Shown here piece after piece: positions 13,355-25,711 of a stretch of DNA of 64,000 nt; position 1 is the first letter of the stretch, and the number at the start of each line of letters is the position of its first letter. The notes beneath the pieces are model-generated. The model worked only from the letters and a program-made list of their open reading frames with translations. It did no database searches and was not told the origin of the DNA. A program made the translations under genes and the position numbers. This DNA is from Isoetes taiwanensis (taxonomy: Eukaryota; Streptophyta; Lycopodiopsida; Isoetales; Isoetaceae): the NCBI GenBank assembly GCA_021234155.1, contig JAJEKV010000014.1, positions 19,419,513 to 19,483,512 on the forward strand. Reading direction: 5' to 3'.

Positions 13355-15061
13355 GTTTTTGTGTCTGTTTACAAGTTCTAAAATATTTATAATTGTTGTG
13401 TCTTAACCCTTTGGGGTCTGCCACCGCACTATGTAAATAAGCTTCCCATCATTCTGATGGATGCACATGTGGTCTGGGTAAGAGGCTTGCAACAGTACAT
13501 CTAAGCCCCTTCTGCTATAAAGAGCGTACTCATATTGATTTCAATTTATTCCTTGTATTTCTTTTCTGTTTTAAAGAAAGATTTGGTGAGGGGCGATAAG
13601 CTATGTTGAACCATTTGCTTACACCTATCCCCCTAACCTTGTTACCTTCTTTAAGCTAACTTGGGTTTTTGTGGGTGCAGGTAACTGGTTCTACATCTCC
13701 AAATTTCGTATGTTTTGGATGCATGTGACTAGGGTACATCAAGATTGACAAACTGCTTATGAAAATGAGCTCTGGGTCTGATCTGATCCATTTCTCTATT
13801 TTGGACGTTTGGATTCAGAACTTCGATTACAAAGGGTAATCTGTATTATCTCCAATTTTGAAAGCAATATTGCTTTAATAACCGAAAAGATGGTTTGGTA
13901 ATCTTCTCCCATCTTTGGGTTAAGTGTGTATTGCCTTTTAGAACTTTTTCAAGTTGTGGATCTGGCTTGTTTAAAAACAACGATATCGAATATGCTCTCT
14001 TTTTATAATACTAGCATTTCTTGTTTATGTATGCTTCTTTGTGCCATTTGGTGGTCTTTTTAATTCAGTAAGCCAATTCTTATGGCATAACCCTTTTTAG
14101 TTATGTTAAGCATGGTCTTTTTCCAAAAAAGAATAGAGATTTATATCTGATGGAATACACAGCTTTTGACATAAATATTTTTCTCAATATTACATTCTTT
14201 GTTCTTTCAGATATTTGCTTTACTACACACCATAGAATTAAAGAAATAAGCATTTTGATGATGTTTTGTCGAATCTGTGATTACGTGGTACAACAAGATG
14301 GTTTACTTGTTGTGCATTTAACACAAATATGCATTAGCATTGGATATTACCTCTCTTTTTTATAATGACTATTGCTTATTCTTGCCACGTGTTCTTACCG
14401 GGCTTTCTTAAAAGAATCAGATCTACTTTGTTATGACAACATTTCAGTAGCTGCTTAATCTATTATGCTACATTCTTGTGCACAAAAATACATTGGCATT
14501 TGTTGTTGCCTTTGCTGTGCCTATAGTGTTAAATATTATGGAGCTGCAGTGCTGGTTCTCTGTAGATTATATGGGTTTCTTTTCAAATTTTGTTATCTTT
14601 CTTTAAACTTCTAGTCTATGTTCTTCTATTTGGGTTCATGAATTAAAAGGTTTTATGGTTTTAGATTGCATAATACTCTTCAAGTATATTCTAAATTTTA
14701 GAGCAACTCTTTATGAAATCTGCTCTTATACAATATAGGATCCCTAAGGCTCTCCTAGTTTCTAGGAACTGATAAATCCTAAAAGGCTTTGGCCTTTTTG
14801 GATAGGCTAGGTCTGGGACCAGTCTAGGTATATATGTAATACTTCAGGACACCGGTTTAACCGGTGTGAGCCTTAGGGATTCCCTTCTTTTCTATTTTCT
14901 TCTGCCTTACTACGGTGTATTTTAAGTTATGACAGCATACTAGTCTTTCCTCTGCTGAGATTGTTTACAGGCTTTACGCCCTGTGCCTTGGTATTGTTTG
15001 GATTCTTTACGGTTTATACACTATATTGTTGTATTAACTTCCAAATGCTCTTGCTTGTTAG
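13355..15061 (+). other. Intron 1 of full Penelope-like element (predicted)
   Basis: GT at 13355 and AG at 15060-15061 (TTGCTTGTTAG|GAAGCT) bound a 1707-base intron in phase 0. It contains the structured X motif (14735-14830), so the 3' end of X-only units lies inside this intron in the full element. After the motif, a perfect inverted repeat (ACACCGGTTTAACCGGTGT, near 14850) is present only in this copy. Confidence 0.45.
14735..14830 (+). ncRNA. Structured GGRACTGATAA motif of X0
   Basis: Hairpin 1 is CCTAG (14754-14758)/CTAGG (14762-14766) with a TTT loop. GGAACTGATAA is at 14765-14775. Hairpin 2 is ATCC (14776-14779)/GGAT (14800-14803) continuing as AAAAGGC/GCCTTTT (14781-14787/14792-14798). 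Hairpin 3 is GGTC/GACC (14810-14813/14817-14820) with loop TGG. CCTA near 14742 could pair with TAGG at 14825-14828, closing a four-stem fold. Here only a short TATATATG follows, not a long TA tract. Confidence 0.6.
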
Positions 15062-16708
15062 GAAGCTACCATCCCCCATGAAGATGTGGATGTTGAAACT
15101 GTTGCTGAACAGCAGACTGTATGGAAAGGCATTGATTGGTACCCCGATCTGGTAAAGCTTGGTTATGCCAATTCCAAGATAAAGCCCCCCAACAAGGCTG
15201 TACAAGCAATATTGGTCTGTCTCATATGGAAGGATGTGCATAAGTACCTAATAAAAAAGGAGGCCTTCCTTGGTGAGGATGATGTATCTCTGATCACATT
15301 CATAGGTTTTAACAAAATGTTTGATTTGGTGGCAAAGCTGAACAAACATGGCAGAAACCTAATTACATGCATGAGGCTGATTGATGAAGCACATGAGCAG
15401 CTGCCCATTGCACACTTGGAGGCACAGGATAATGAAGTCATGGATGTCCTCACTTTTGTAAAAGGTGCCACTATACTGAGGAGTAATAATAATATTGCAT
15501 CTAGTGGTTTCAAAAAGACAACAACTTCCAGGAAGAAGAAACCAATACCCAAGCAGCAGGTGAAACAGAAATTGGCCAAGAACTGCCTCTTTGACCTTTC
15601 TATGCTTCCTGAAGACGAACACCAAGCTGTTAATGTACCTATACCTGCTAATGAACAGCAAGAGGAGGTGATGGATAGCACTGACGTGCTGGAGGACTAC
15701 AATATTAAGGGCTTGACACTATATAATTGCGGTCACTATCCCATCATTTCAGAAAGGCTGGTGGAACTCTTTGGTATTAAGCATCGTCATGGGCTTTGGG
15801 AAACACAGAATCTAGGTATTCTTGCACCTATTAGTATTGACACTTTGAGAAAACTATGCAATATTACAGATGCTGAAATCGAGCAAGCACGCTAGGATGC
15901 TGATAATTTTAACAAAAGAATTGGGAAAATCCCTTTGGATCTACCAGTGTCCACACAGTTTTTTGGTAAGAAATGTGACAGGGACAACGGCATTTACGTT
16001 GGCCAAAAAGGCCATATGGCTAAGCTTTCTGATGGTCGATGTGACTTCTACATCAAAAAGATCTGGAGGACGTACTGCCCCTTTCTCAAATGTTGTTGTG
16101 ATCGTTTCAAGAATTCAAGTGGAGCCTGCAAAGATCACATAACTTGGTATGATCATGCTGTCTGGTTTATGATCAACAATCTTGATAGGCTGTGGCCAAA
16201 CCTGTCCATGACGGATAGATTTACTGAATTCTATGATGTTATGAATTCCAAAGCCATGAGGGCTGGTGCCATTGCCTTCATTGGTTATCTGAAAATTCGG
16301 GATATCATGCTTAAAATGACTCTCAGACTTGCTGATAATGAGGATGCTGACCTCAAAGAGGAGTTTGGCGATACGAAAGCGGCTTTGTACCTCGAGAGAA
16401 CGCTTAAAAAGCGTAAGTTTTTGGAAGATGCCCTAGAATTGGAGGAAGCACAAGCTCCTCGAAAATACGGTGGCAAAAGGAAGAAACAATATGATGATGA
16501 TGATGAGGTGGAAATCTTTATGCCACCGAAGCTGCGAAAAAAACATAGTACTTCTCTGATCACTGACATCAGTAGTGAACTCGACTCTATCGAAAATGCA
16601 CACCGCATACCTGGTACCAATGATTCTGTGAACAAATCTGTTCCTGGGCATCAGACCGTTCGCGATGCTGTCCAACCAAATAGGATGACGTTCTGATCAC
16701 CATCACAG
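15062..16708 (+). pseudogene. ORF1 (exon 2) of Penelope-like element, interrupted by in-frame TAG and TGA
   Basis: One frame runs from the splice acceptor at 15062 to a splice donor at 16708 (549 codons), broken only by TAG at 15893-15895 and TGA at 16694-16696. No frameshift occurs at either stop; homology-like sequence simply continues (DADNFNKRIGKIPLDLP after the TAG). No known domain is recognised. Visible features are a Lys/Thr-rich linker (residues about 160-185), a Cys-rich patch (CPFLKCCCDRF), an acidic run (DDDDEVE) and a basic run (GGKRKKQ, PPKLRKKHS) that may be nuclear-localising. Exon 2 joins the RT exon in phase 0. Its role may resemble retroelement ORF1 RNA binding, which is a guess. 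Confidence 0.55.
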
Positions 16709-17081
16709 GTAATACTCATTTTATTTGGCTATCAAGCTACGTAATACTCAATATATTTGGAAATCATGCTTACTTTCTTGTCTGATAACTTCTGGTTATT
16801 AAAGTTTTATGGAATTATGGAATTCTGGCTTTAATGAGTTAATAATAACCCTTAAGTGTATGATGCAACACGTTTGATAAATAAGGATACCCTTAATGGG
16901 TACCTAAAAGAAAGCCTTATTGGCCATGGAATTTTTTAAGCGGATATCTATTACCCATGCAAATCTAGTCTTTGCCCCATATTGGAGATGTCTGACATGT
17001 ATACCTTGGTCGTAAGTTGCTCCAACTATTAGTTTTACTTTTATCACTCTTGCTGAGTTTAACTTCATTACCGCTTAACAG
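16709..17081 (+). other. Intron 2 of Penelope-like element (predicted)
   Basis: CATCACAG|GTAATAC at 16708/16709 and CTTAACAG|AATAAG at 17081/17082 bound a 373-base phase-0 intron. Splicing keeps the ORF1 frame into the RT frame. The intron is AT-rich with stop codons. Introns retained in PLEs are known in general; this one is predicted from sequence only. Confidence 0.5.
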
Positions 17082-19191
17082 AATAAGACAAGAATTCTGG
17101 ACAGAAATGATGAAGGGAGATGGAAGATACGAACTATAAGAGCAAAAAAGAAAATGAAATTTGTTCATTTTACTTTCTTCTCCAAAGCTATTGATCAGAT
17201 CAAATTCAAGCAGGTCTTCAAGGATGTTCTGTGCCAACACTTTGGTACTGATGGTGAACAGCTGTTTGATGATACAACCTTTGGGTGGAAATTTGAGAGA
17301 AACTTGAGAAGTCTACTCTATAAACCTAGAAAGGTTTTCGCGGATGATAAGCAAGTAGCATGCCCTTGTCATAACCCAAGTTTAAAGAAGTACATATGCC
17401 AAGAGATTGGGCATATTCGAACAACGGATTTAAGTATTGTTCATAGTAAAGCACTTAGGGGCTATCTGAAACTTGGTCTTAATCACATCCCTGACAGACC
17501 GTTCTCAATTTGGAGGTTCAGAAAGGAGATAAGAGCGACAGTTGATCAGTTCTTCAACCTGCATAGATTCAGTCTTAATACAACAGAGAAACATGTTGTT
17601 CGTGCTTGCAAGACTGAGATTACTAATAAGTCGTGTATATTGGCAACTGAATTTGTTAAGTCTAACAGATCAAAGCTTAAAAAGTTCCCTATTATGGATA
17701 CCCTGGTTACCAAAAATATTGATTGGCTTGTGAGCAACTTATACATTGCTGGGGTTGATAAGGCCTCAAATAATCCTGCATTTGTTTGCCCTAGGCACAT
17801 GAGGGATGCTGCTATTGCCCGACTTGACAGCCATGACTTCATTAAGGTTTCTGCCTCACCTCTTGAAATCAAAGAGAGGTTATGTAAGGAGTTGATATTG
17901 CTTATCCCCTCACTTGATCTCGTTACTACTGATTTCATCAGACTGCTCGGGATTTTTAAAAGCACACAAAACTCATATAGATGGCTAACTAGTGCCCATT
18001 GCTTCTATCTTCTTCAGATTGCTTCTCTTGTGGCAAATGGACTTAACACTATTTTAGAGTTATGGCCTAGTATGTGTGAAAGTTCTTTGGCTTCGGTCAA
18101 CTTTTTTCGTAAAGATAAGATTAAAGCATCATGGATTGTTGATTCCGTCTATGATATCGCTTGTAATATGCCTGCACAAGTCAAGGATCTTTTTGTAGCC
18201 GACATAACCAGATGTTACGAGAACATTCCCATTGAGGGGAATGATGGGATCTGCCATGTAATCTCCAGCATCATAAAGAAGGTCTGGAATTTTCAAAGAC
18301 TTAAGAATAAGAATGCAAAACTGTGGTATAAATTTAAAAATAATGGCCAGGGTTGTGTTGAATGGAAGGCCAAGAAGCCGCAAAGTGACCAATGGGTGAT
18401 GATTGATGAAAGCTTGTTTGCCCGAATGAATACCTGGTTGTTAAGAAATTGTTTCCTGCAGATGGGCAGCAAAATTTGGAAGCAGGCTAGAGGAATACCC
18501 ATGGGGTTTGCCTCAGAGCCCCCCGCATGGTGCAATCTGTACCTTGCTTCCTTTGAGCTCGACTTTGTGTGTCCGATGATAAGGAATGGTAACTTGGATG
18601 TTGCTGCTGCTTTCAGTAATACTTATCGATACATTGATGACCTGATTAGTATCAACAACCCTTACATCAGAAAATTTCTTGGTTTTGATGACCAAGCTCA
18701 AGTATATGATACCATTTATAATCTGAATTTTCTAAGCATTGAGGATGAAACAGTCTACTGGAGTGACACTAACTTTGGTATTTTTAGAGGACGAAAAGTA
18801 AATTTTCTAAGCATGTCTATTGAAGTATCTGATCCTTTACATGGCATTTTTGAGACGCACCATTATGACAAAAGGGACAAGCTCCCATTTGTGGTCTCTA
18901 AATTCGTGCATGCAAGCGGTTGCAGGCCATATCACTTCGCTAAGAAAGTGATTATTTCACAAATTATGCCATTGCTCTACGTGCACTCTTGTCCGATTGA
19001 TGCTGCTCAGGCTCTACTTGGGCTGATACATGCCTTCACAAAAAGGCTTCTTGCAACATGACATCTGGTCTGCAGTGGTTAAGGAGCTTGAAAGCGGGAT
19101 ATTCCCAGGATTACGCTATGATGTTACAACGGTGCAATGCTTGCTGAAAAAATACAGGTATGCTCTTTGTGAATTTTGTTTTTTATGGTAG
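17082..19191 (+). CDS. Penelope-like reverse transcriptase (element Y2)
   Basis: The main open part is from ATG 17154 to a stop at 19061 (635 residues). The frame is also open back to the splice acceptor at 17082. Order of features: Cys/His-rich segment (ACPCHN...CQEIGHIRTTDLSIV), LGLNHIPDRPF, DKG-like AGVDKASNNP, motif A (VADITRCYENIP), motif B' (GIPMGF) and catalytic YIDD at 18630-18641. After an A5 run at 19040-19044 the frame shifts by one; the shifted frame (GFLQHDIW to KKYRYAL) aligns with the Y1 C terminus and ends at 19191. Motif B' has one extra residue (ASEPPAWCN versus SCSPTWCN in Y1). No GIY-YIG endonuclease is seen, so a non-canonical or endonuclease-lacking PLE is likely. Confidence 0.75.
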
Positions 19192-19204
19192 TAGTGGGCT
19201 GGGT

Positions 19205-19285
19205 GGGTCCCTATGTAGTATAGGGATCCCCCTTCCCCTATTACTACAACTGGGACCTATGCTGCCTTCCGGGTGGAGGTAGGTC
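19205..19285 (+). other. Two-hairpin 3' end of element Y2
   Basis: Hairpin A pairs GGGTCCCTA (19205-19213) with TAGGGATCC (19221-19229), with one G-T wobble where Y1 has G-C. Hairpin B pairs GACCTA (19254-19259) with TAGGTC (19280-19285), enclosing CTGCC/GGTGG and a loop starting TTCC. A TA-rich tail follows at 19300. Confidence 0.6.
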
Positions 19286-21265
19286 TATTTTTTAGCATAT
19301 ATATAGATATAGATATATATATATATATCCCGCCATAACGCTAGTACAACTGTCCCTGGCCCTACGTATTTCATTCTAGGATTAGAGGCTGCTCCCGCCT
19401 CTATGTCTGGTTTTTATTCTCTTGTTGGGGGATACCTAATTTACCCCAATATTGTATTTCATGTTGCGTCTCTAGTGGCTCACATACGTGTAAGACCCTC
19501 TGCTGGCCTAATTATAGCTTTTCTACATGATACTTATGCTTTGAAATTGTGCTGAGGTTCCGGACCAGTGCTGTATCTTCTTAAGGTAGATGTTGTACAC
19601 CTCTTGAGCACATCTGTAGACCCCTCCTATGTGTTGCTCCACATTTAAACATGCTGGACTCTATGGGCATACTTGTGAACTATGGGCTTAACACTAAACT
19701 ATTTTTACCATTTTGCATGTCCGATTGAATAGCTTGTCGCTTCACTCACCACGCCTCTATTTATTCTCTTGAAGGGGATACCTCATTTACCCTAATATTG
19801 TATTTCATGTTAGGTCTATTGCGGCTCACATATGTATAAGACCCTCTGGGTCTATATTATAGTTTGTCTACATGACACCTAGGCTTTGAAACTATGCTTA
19901 TGTTTCCACCCGGCATTGTCTCTTCTTAATGTAGATGGGTACACCTCTTGAACTCCTTTGTAGACCCCTCCTATGTATTGCTCTACATTTAACGCCATAA
20001 CGCTAGTACCACTTTGTCCCCCACCCCTATGATCGGTCAAGTTATAGATGTATAACTCCAACCTTTACTTTAAGTGCATCACGCTATGGTGTTTGCTTCC
20101 ATCCCACCTTTACCTTGTAGGCACTATGGGCATACTTATTGTGCACTATGGTTTAAAGTCTAAACTATTAAGTTGACCTTTTGCATTGTCGACAGAGGAG
20201 CCTACCGCTCCCGCCTTTAATTTTAGTTTTAATTCTCCGGATGGTGATATCGCATTTACCCCAATATTGTATTCCATGGTGGGTCTAAAGTGGCTCACAC
20301 ATTTGTAACACCTTTTGTGGGTCTATAGCATAATTTATCAACATGGCATTTGGGCTTTGATAATGTGCTTATGTACTATTTATTAGCGCTGTAACTTGCT
20401 AATATCGATGGGTGCTCCTCTTGAAACCATGTGTTAACCCCTCCTAGGTGCTGCTTAGCATTTTAACATGCTTGGACAAAATTTGCCTGAACTGGAACCA
20501 ATCTTATTCCCTGAGCCTTATCGCTCTTGTTATTTACTATTTTAAAATCCTCATATCGTAGGATTGGGGCTGTATTTATGCATGGCCTTACCATTTTCTA
20601 TAGTCACCTTTTCCTTTATGGGGTACAAGTGGCATACAAGTCTGCCCTTGTTACCATTATGGTGCATCCCCCTGACATAACATTTTTTGAGACCTGGTAC
20701 TTGGTAATCGCGTAACAGTTCTTTCTTCGTAAGAATAATCTATTAAATGCAACTGTTATGGTTTTATTTCGTATAAAGGTTTTTTTTGTATTATGGCATT
20801 TTTTCGTAAGTGACCATTGTTGACAATATGGACCATATTTCGTGGCCTGGTCTGCAAACCCTTGGTCTGCGCTAACCTAATGCTACAACATATGTTGACC
20901 TAATAATCTTCTGATATCGCTTCTCGAATCTTCGGCGCCATTGCCATATGCAATCATGTTTGGAACTGCCGCTCTATGGCTGCTGAGGAGATCGGATTGC
21001 ATAGAAATCTGTTTGTACAGGTATCTTTCTCTGGCTGGGCTATGTTCTTTGGTAAACCCGTGCAGAATGCAACACCTCCTCGCTTTGGCTTAAGCCTTTC
21101 CCCGCATTTTACTAAATTTAGATGGCAATGTCTTGGCTTAGATGGCAATTTTTAGCTTTATATGCCCATATGGAACACTTTAGTTTGCATTCCGCACTCT
21201 GTTAAGCCCCCCTATTCTTAGCGCCATACTGCAGGCAAATTTGTAGTCCTCCAAGACATCAAGAA

Positions 21266-21613
21266 ATGACGAAGGACGCGAAGAATGATAAGCCCGCACT
21301 AGGGCTTATCTCTTAAATTTGATCAAGAGTGCCGGCATTGATCTTGCACCTATTTGCAAAATGGAGAATGAAGTCGTTGCTCAGCCATCCAAGCAATTGC
21401 TAATGAAGGTGGTTGCTAAATACCAGCTGGATTTGCCTCCTTCTAAGCCTAGCTCTGGGATCAAGAGATTTATCTCTCAAAGTGGTGATGGATCCAGCAA
21501 AGATGGTCCAGATGCAATCTCAAGCTAGCGAGAATGGATCTTTGTAGAAAACGAAGGCGGACAACAACTTCACCGATGACGAATTTGATGACATCGACAT
21601 TCAAACCTAATCG
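21266..21613 (+). pseudogene. First exon ORF in X2, frame-damaged
   Basis: Copy of the exon at 13009. The open part at about 21319-21528 reads SAGIDLAPICKMENE, QPSKQLLMKVVAKYQLDLPP, GIKRFISQSGDGSSKDGPD. Frame breaks occur before it and near 21525, and the junction is CCTAATCGT|GTT instead of CGG|GTT. Confidence 0.5.
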
Positions 21614-22980
21614 TGTTTTTGTGTCTGTTTACAAGTTCTAAAATATTTATAATTGTTGTGTCTTAACCCTTTGGGTCCGCCACCGACTATGTAAATAAGC
21701 TTCCCATCATTCTGATGGATGCACATGTGGTCTGGGTAAGAGGCTTGCAACAGTACATCTAAGCCCCTGCTATAAAGAGCGTACTCATATTGATTTCAAT
21801 TTATTCCTTGTATTTCTTTTCTGTTTTAAAGAAAGATTTGGTGAGGGGCGATAAGCTATGTTGAACCGCTGCTTACCTGCTATCCCGAACCTTGTTACCT
21901 TCTTTAAGCTAACTTGGGTTTTTGTGGGTGCAGGTAACTGGTTCTACATCTCCAAATTTCGTATGTTTTGGATGCATGTGACTAGGGTACATCAAGATTG
22001 ACAAACTGCTTATGAAAATGAGCTCTGGGTCTGATCTGATCCATTTCTCTATTTTGGACGTTTCGTTCTGTAACTCAGTTACACCGAGGTAATCTGTATT
22101 ATCTCCAATTTTGAAAGCAATATTGCTTTAATAACTGGAAAGATGGTTTGGTAATCTTCTCCCATGCTGGGTTAAGTGTGTATTGCCTTTTAGAACTTTT
22201 TCAAGTTGTGGATCTGCTGTTTAAAACACTGATATGCAGCATATGCTCTGCCTTTTATAATACTAGCATTTCTTGTTTATGTATGCTGCTGTGCCATTTG
22301 GTGGTCTTTTTAATTCAGTAAGCCAATTCTTATGGCATAACCCTTTTTAGTTATGTTAAGCATGGTCTTTTTCCAAAAAAGAATAGAGATTTATATCTGA
22401 TGGAATACACAGCTTTTGACATAAATATTTTCTGAATATTACATTCTTTGTTGCTGTATATTTGCTTTACTACACACCATAGAATTAAAGAAATAAGCAT
22501 TTTGATGATGTTTTGTCAGAACTGTGATTCTGTGGTACAACAGTAGTTTACTTGTTGTGCATTTAACACAAATATGCATTAGCATTGGATATTACCTCTA
22601 CTGTTTATAATGACTATTGCTTATTCTTGCCACGTGTTCTTACTGGCTTTCTTAAAAGAACTGTATCTACTTTGTTATGACAACATTTCAGTAGCTGCTT
22701 AATCTATTATGCTACATTCTTGTGCACAAAAATACATTGGCATTTGTTGTTGCCTTTGCTGTGCCTATAGTGTTAAATATTATGGAGCTGCAGTGCTGGT
22801 TCTCTGTAGATTATATGGGTTTCTTTTCAAATTTTGTTATCTTTCTTTAAACTTCTAGTCTATGTTCTTCTATTTGGGTTCATGAATTAAAAGGTTTTAT
22901 GGTTTTAGATTGCATAATACTCTTCAAGTATATTCTAAATTTTAGAGCAACTCTTTATGAAATCTGCTCTTATACAATAT

Positions 22981-23170
<190 letters not shown>

Positions 23171-23305
23171 AATGTTACTTAATTTATTATTCTATTAGAG
23201 GTAAGGTACATTAACTCGATATGCCTATAAAATAACCCTAGTACTTATACAAAAAAGAAAGGCAAATTTATACTTGTGACCTTTCAAATGACATACACAT
23301 TTTTT

Positions 23306-23560
23306 GGGTTGCCCCTAGGGGGGCAATCCCTTGTTTGCGTGGGTTTTTAGCATGTTCTGGGTATATGCTAATATATACCTGGAATATGCCGAAAACTGCT
23401 CCAAACTCCCTATCGGCTGTAAACTTGTGGTCGCTCGTGTTGTTGGGCAGCGGCTGTGCAAACCATCTAAGGTCTGGTCGTCGTCCACAACGCTGGCTTA
23501 TTCATCCTGTTTAAATATGGCCTGGGCATGGCCAGATCGAAGATGACAGATAATGATCTG
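23306..23560 (+). repeat. GGTTGCCCC-family dispersed repeat, copy 1
   Basis: Starts with the near-palindrome GGGTTGCCCCTAGGGGGGCAA, followed by GTGGGTTT, a GGGTATATGC...TATATACC segment and CTGCTCCAAAC. The same order is found at 26811 and, reversed, at 47512. Right boundary uncertain. Probably a non-autonomous element. Confidence 0.45.
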
Positions 23561-24324
23561 TTTCTGCAAAACAATGGTGATCCCAACCAGATTTATGCTA
23601 TTTGAAGTCGTGCAGCAAGGCTTTTTGCTATTAGATTTATGCCAGGCTTTATGCTGCTAGATTTATGCCAGACTTGAGTACTTGGTCGAAAATACTGTGA
23701 GGCTGAGTTCATGCCCTGTTACAAATGGATCCAGAATTGAAAGATAGACTACTGGATCCTGTTGCAAAACATGGTTTTGTGAGATGATTTAGGTTTGCCT
23801 TTTGTTTGCTAGCTACAGAATTTGGATTTTTGAATTTGGGAATTTCGGATGGCCGCAGAATCGATGACATAGAAATGGCTTCAAATCCTTGAAGATTATG
23901 CAGGATATCTACACAAATGATCAGAGTGTTGGTTAATATATCATTAATGTATGATTTATTCTCTGAACCATTTGACAACCGTTGCAGAGCATTAAGAAAT
24001 ATTTGATGGCTCTTACTAACATCATTATTATCATTATGGTTCTTCCTATCTAAAATGCTGTTTAAAATTACAGTTTGTGGCCATGGCACATGCAGATATG
24101 CAAAAATGCTGCCTCAATGGTCTTTCCCAAACTTAATAGCAAGAGTTCGAATTTGCAGTGTTTTTAAGATTTCGAATTTGTGACTGCAGTTCCCGAGCTG
24201 CTCCTTATCCAGGTAAGGTTTTAATTTTGCATCTAGTGGAGTAAGTGGCAGGAAAGAGGAAGGAATGTGTGTATGAACGCTAAAACATGTCTTTAGGCAC
24301 ATGTTTGATGATCTTCACTAGATT
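23561..24324. other. No gene seen
   Basis: AT-rich, with short direct repeats of GATTTATGCCAG near 23635-23675. No supported coding region. Confidence 0.4.
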
Positions 24325-25196
24325 ATGGAAACTGCAGGTAAAGAAATTTACATGTGGACGTATAACCATTGGAGTTGCAAGGCAGCATCAAATAACAGAT
24401 GGAGAAGTTGTCGCTGCTTTTATGAATGCATGCCGCATCATGATAGATCTGAGCTGATGGCTAAAGATCCACCACAGCCAAAGTTTGAGCACTTAGAATA
24501 CAACCTAAAAAGTATGTTCAGGGCCTTTGTTTGTATGCTTCGTTCCCACTATAAAAGGTTATACATTCAGGGGAAGTATGATGGGCCCATTGTGGACGCA
24601 AGCCAGGAGATGCTTTTTTGAAAGAGCATGGTTAGCATGCATGGAGGCGATGAAGCATAGCATATTGCATGGGGGCAACAAAAAGAAGAAGGTTGAAAAA
24701 GAAAAAGGTTGAAGATAGCCAACTAGCTTCTGAAGAAGAAATATTATGTCATCCAGCAAATCAAACGACACATGCACATGGATTAGCAAGACGTCTATGT
24801 TATTACTTCATTCATAAGTTCCATATATATGGATATATGGAGCTCTATGACACAACTGATCTCGAATTCCGAAGGGGTGCAGATGAAAAGGGGAACCCTT
24901 TTTGGGAGTAAGTTATCTGATAACTATGCTAGCCTCTCACATCAAATTGCAACATAGTGCTATTTAACTTCCTCCCCGTCTTTCTTATGTTAGAAAGTCT
25001 TACCAGACCTGTAGTTCTGCAGGTATGATGAGCGTTGTACAAGTATAAAGAAACTTTCTGAGATGTTGTCAGGTGTTTTGACATTGATGTAGTCGAGTGT
25101 ATAGATAAGTATTTTATGCATTTGCCTTCAAAGACTCTTGAAGATGAACCACGAAGGCTGTTTCTTGAACCCATTAGCAAACCACGGTCAAATGTA
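24325..25196 (+). pseudogene. Crypton/DUF3504-like tyrosine-recombinase-type gene remnant
   Basis: Three reading-frame pieces connect if single-base slips are allowed at T6 (about 24614) and A5 (about 24705). A GA|GTAAGT donor (24907/24908) and TTCTGCAG|G acceptor (25022/25023) then continue the frame into YDERCTSIKKLSE, and a further slip near T4 (25079) leads to FDIDVVECIDKYF and RLFLEPISKP. The pattern of AHGLARRLCYYFIHKFHIYGY, LEFRRGADEKGN and a late xRLFLxP segment resembles KIAA1958/ZMYM-type DUF3504 domains, which derive from Crypton recombinases. The catalytic Arg/His/Tyr set cannot be confirmed. It could instead be a host gene with sequencing errors in homopolymers. Confidence 0.35.
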
Positions 25197-25504
25197 TGAA
25201 GATCAGTGGTTGTTCTTTCGTAATAATTACATGCTTCCTTTTGCCTAATAATATCTACTTGGTGTGTTTTGGTTTTGTCACCGTAACATCGGTTCAAAGA
25301 CCTTAAGAGCTTGGTACGTATATGTGGGTCCCGCTTTCCAACACTCCAGTTATGCAAAACAAGAGCCATTGCTTGACACAACCAAGGTATCAAATTACCA
25401 TGTTTTGTGGTATGCAAATTGGTTGATTGTTGGGCAATGATAAGTTGTTGTTTGCATTTTTTTGACGTAAATATCATCGGGCTATAATCGCCGATATTGA
25501 TGGT

Positions 25505-25711
25505 ATGACTACAGAAGGACAACAATCTATGCGCTTAATTGATGATTCAACAAAAATTGAGCTTGACATGGGGAAAGAACCTGAGACTCCTTTAAGTTTT
25601 GCTTATGGTGGACATGTGCAAAATGATATTGATGAGGATAATGACGACATTGACACTGAAAATGATGATGAAATAACAGACAATGAGCTTACAGAAAGTG
25701 TTAATAGATAA
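25505..25711 (+). CDS. Short acidic ORF, possible last exon of the preceding gene
   Basis: 68 codons rich in Asp/Glu/Asn (DNDDIDTENDDEITDNE). No domain recognised. It lies 300 bases after the Crypton-like remnant on the same strand and could be a terminal exon or chance. Confidence 0.2.
   Translation: MTTEGQQSMRLIDDSTKIELDMGKEPETPLSFAYGGHVQNDIDEDNDDIDTENDDEITDNELTESVNR

Larger units (their letters stand above)
11030..14830 (+). repeat. Left pseudo-LTR-like block X0 of full element
   Basis: Near-identical to 19300-23072. Shared sequence begins inside the TA-rich stretch (TATAGATATAGATA) at about 11040 and ends at the structured motif before TATATA. Contents in order: tandem 5' monomers (11077-12250), unique 5' region, first exon (13009-13354), most of intron 1, and the GGRACTGATAA motif (14735-14830). 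The two copies flank the ORF1-RT part directly, as pseudo-LTRs do in Penelope-like elements. At about 3.8 kb it is very long for such a repeat. Confidence 0.8.

Noticed and set aside
15980-16020. GIYVGQKG as a GIY-YIG endonuclease motif
   Set aside because: Only a chance GIY string; the second YIG block and catalytic Arg/Glu context are missing.
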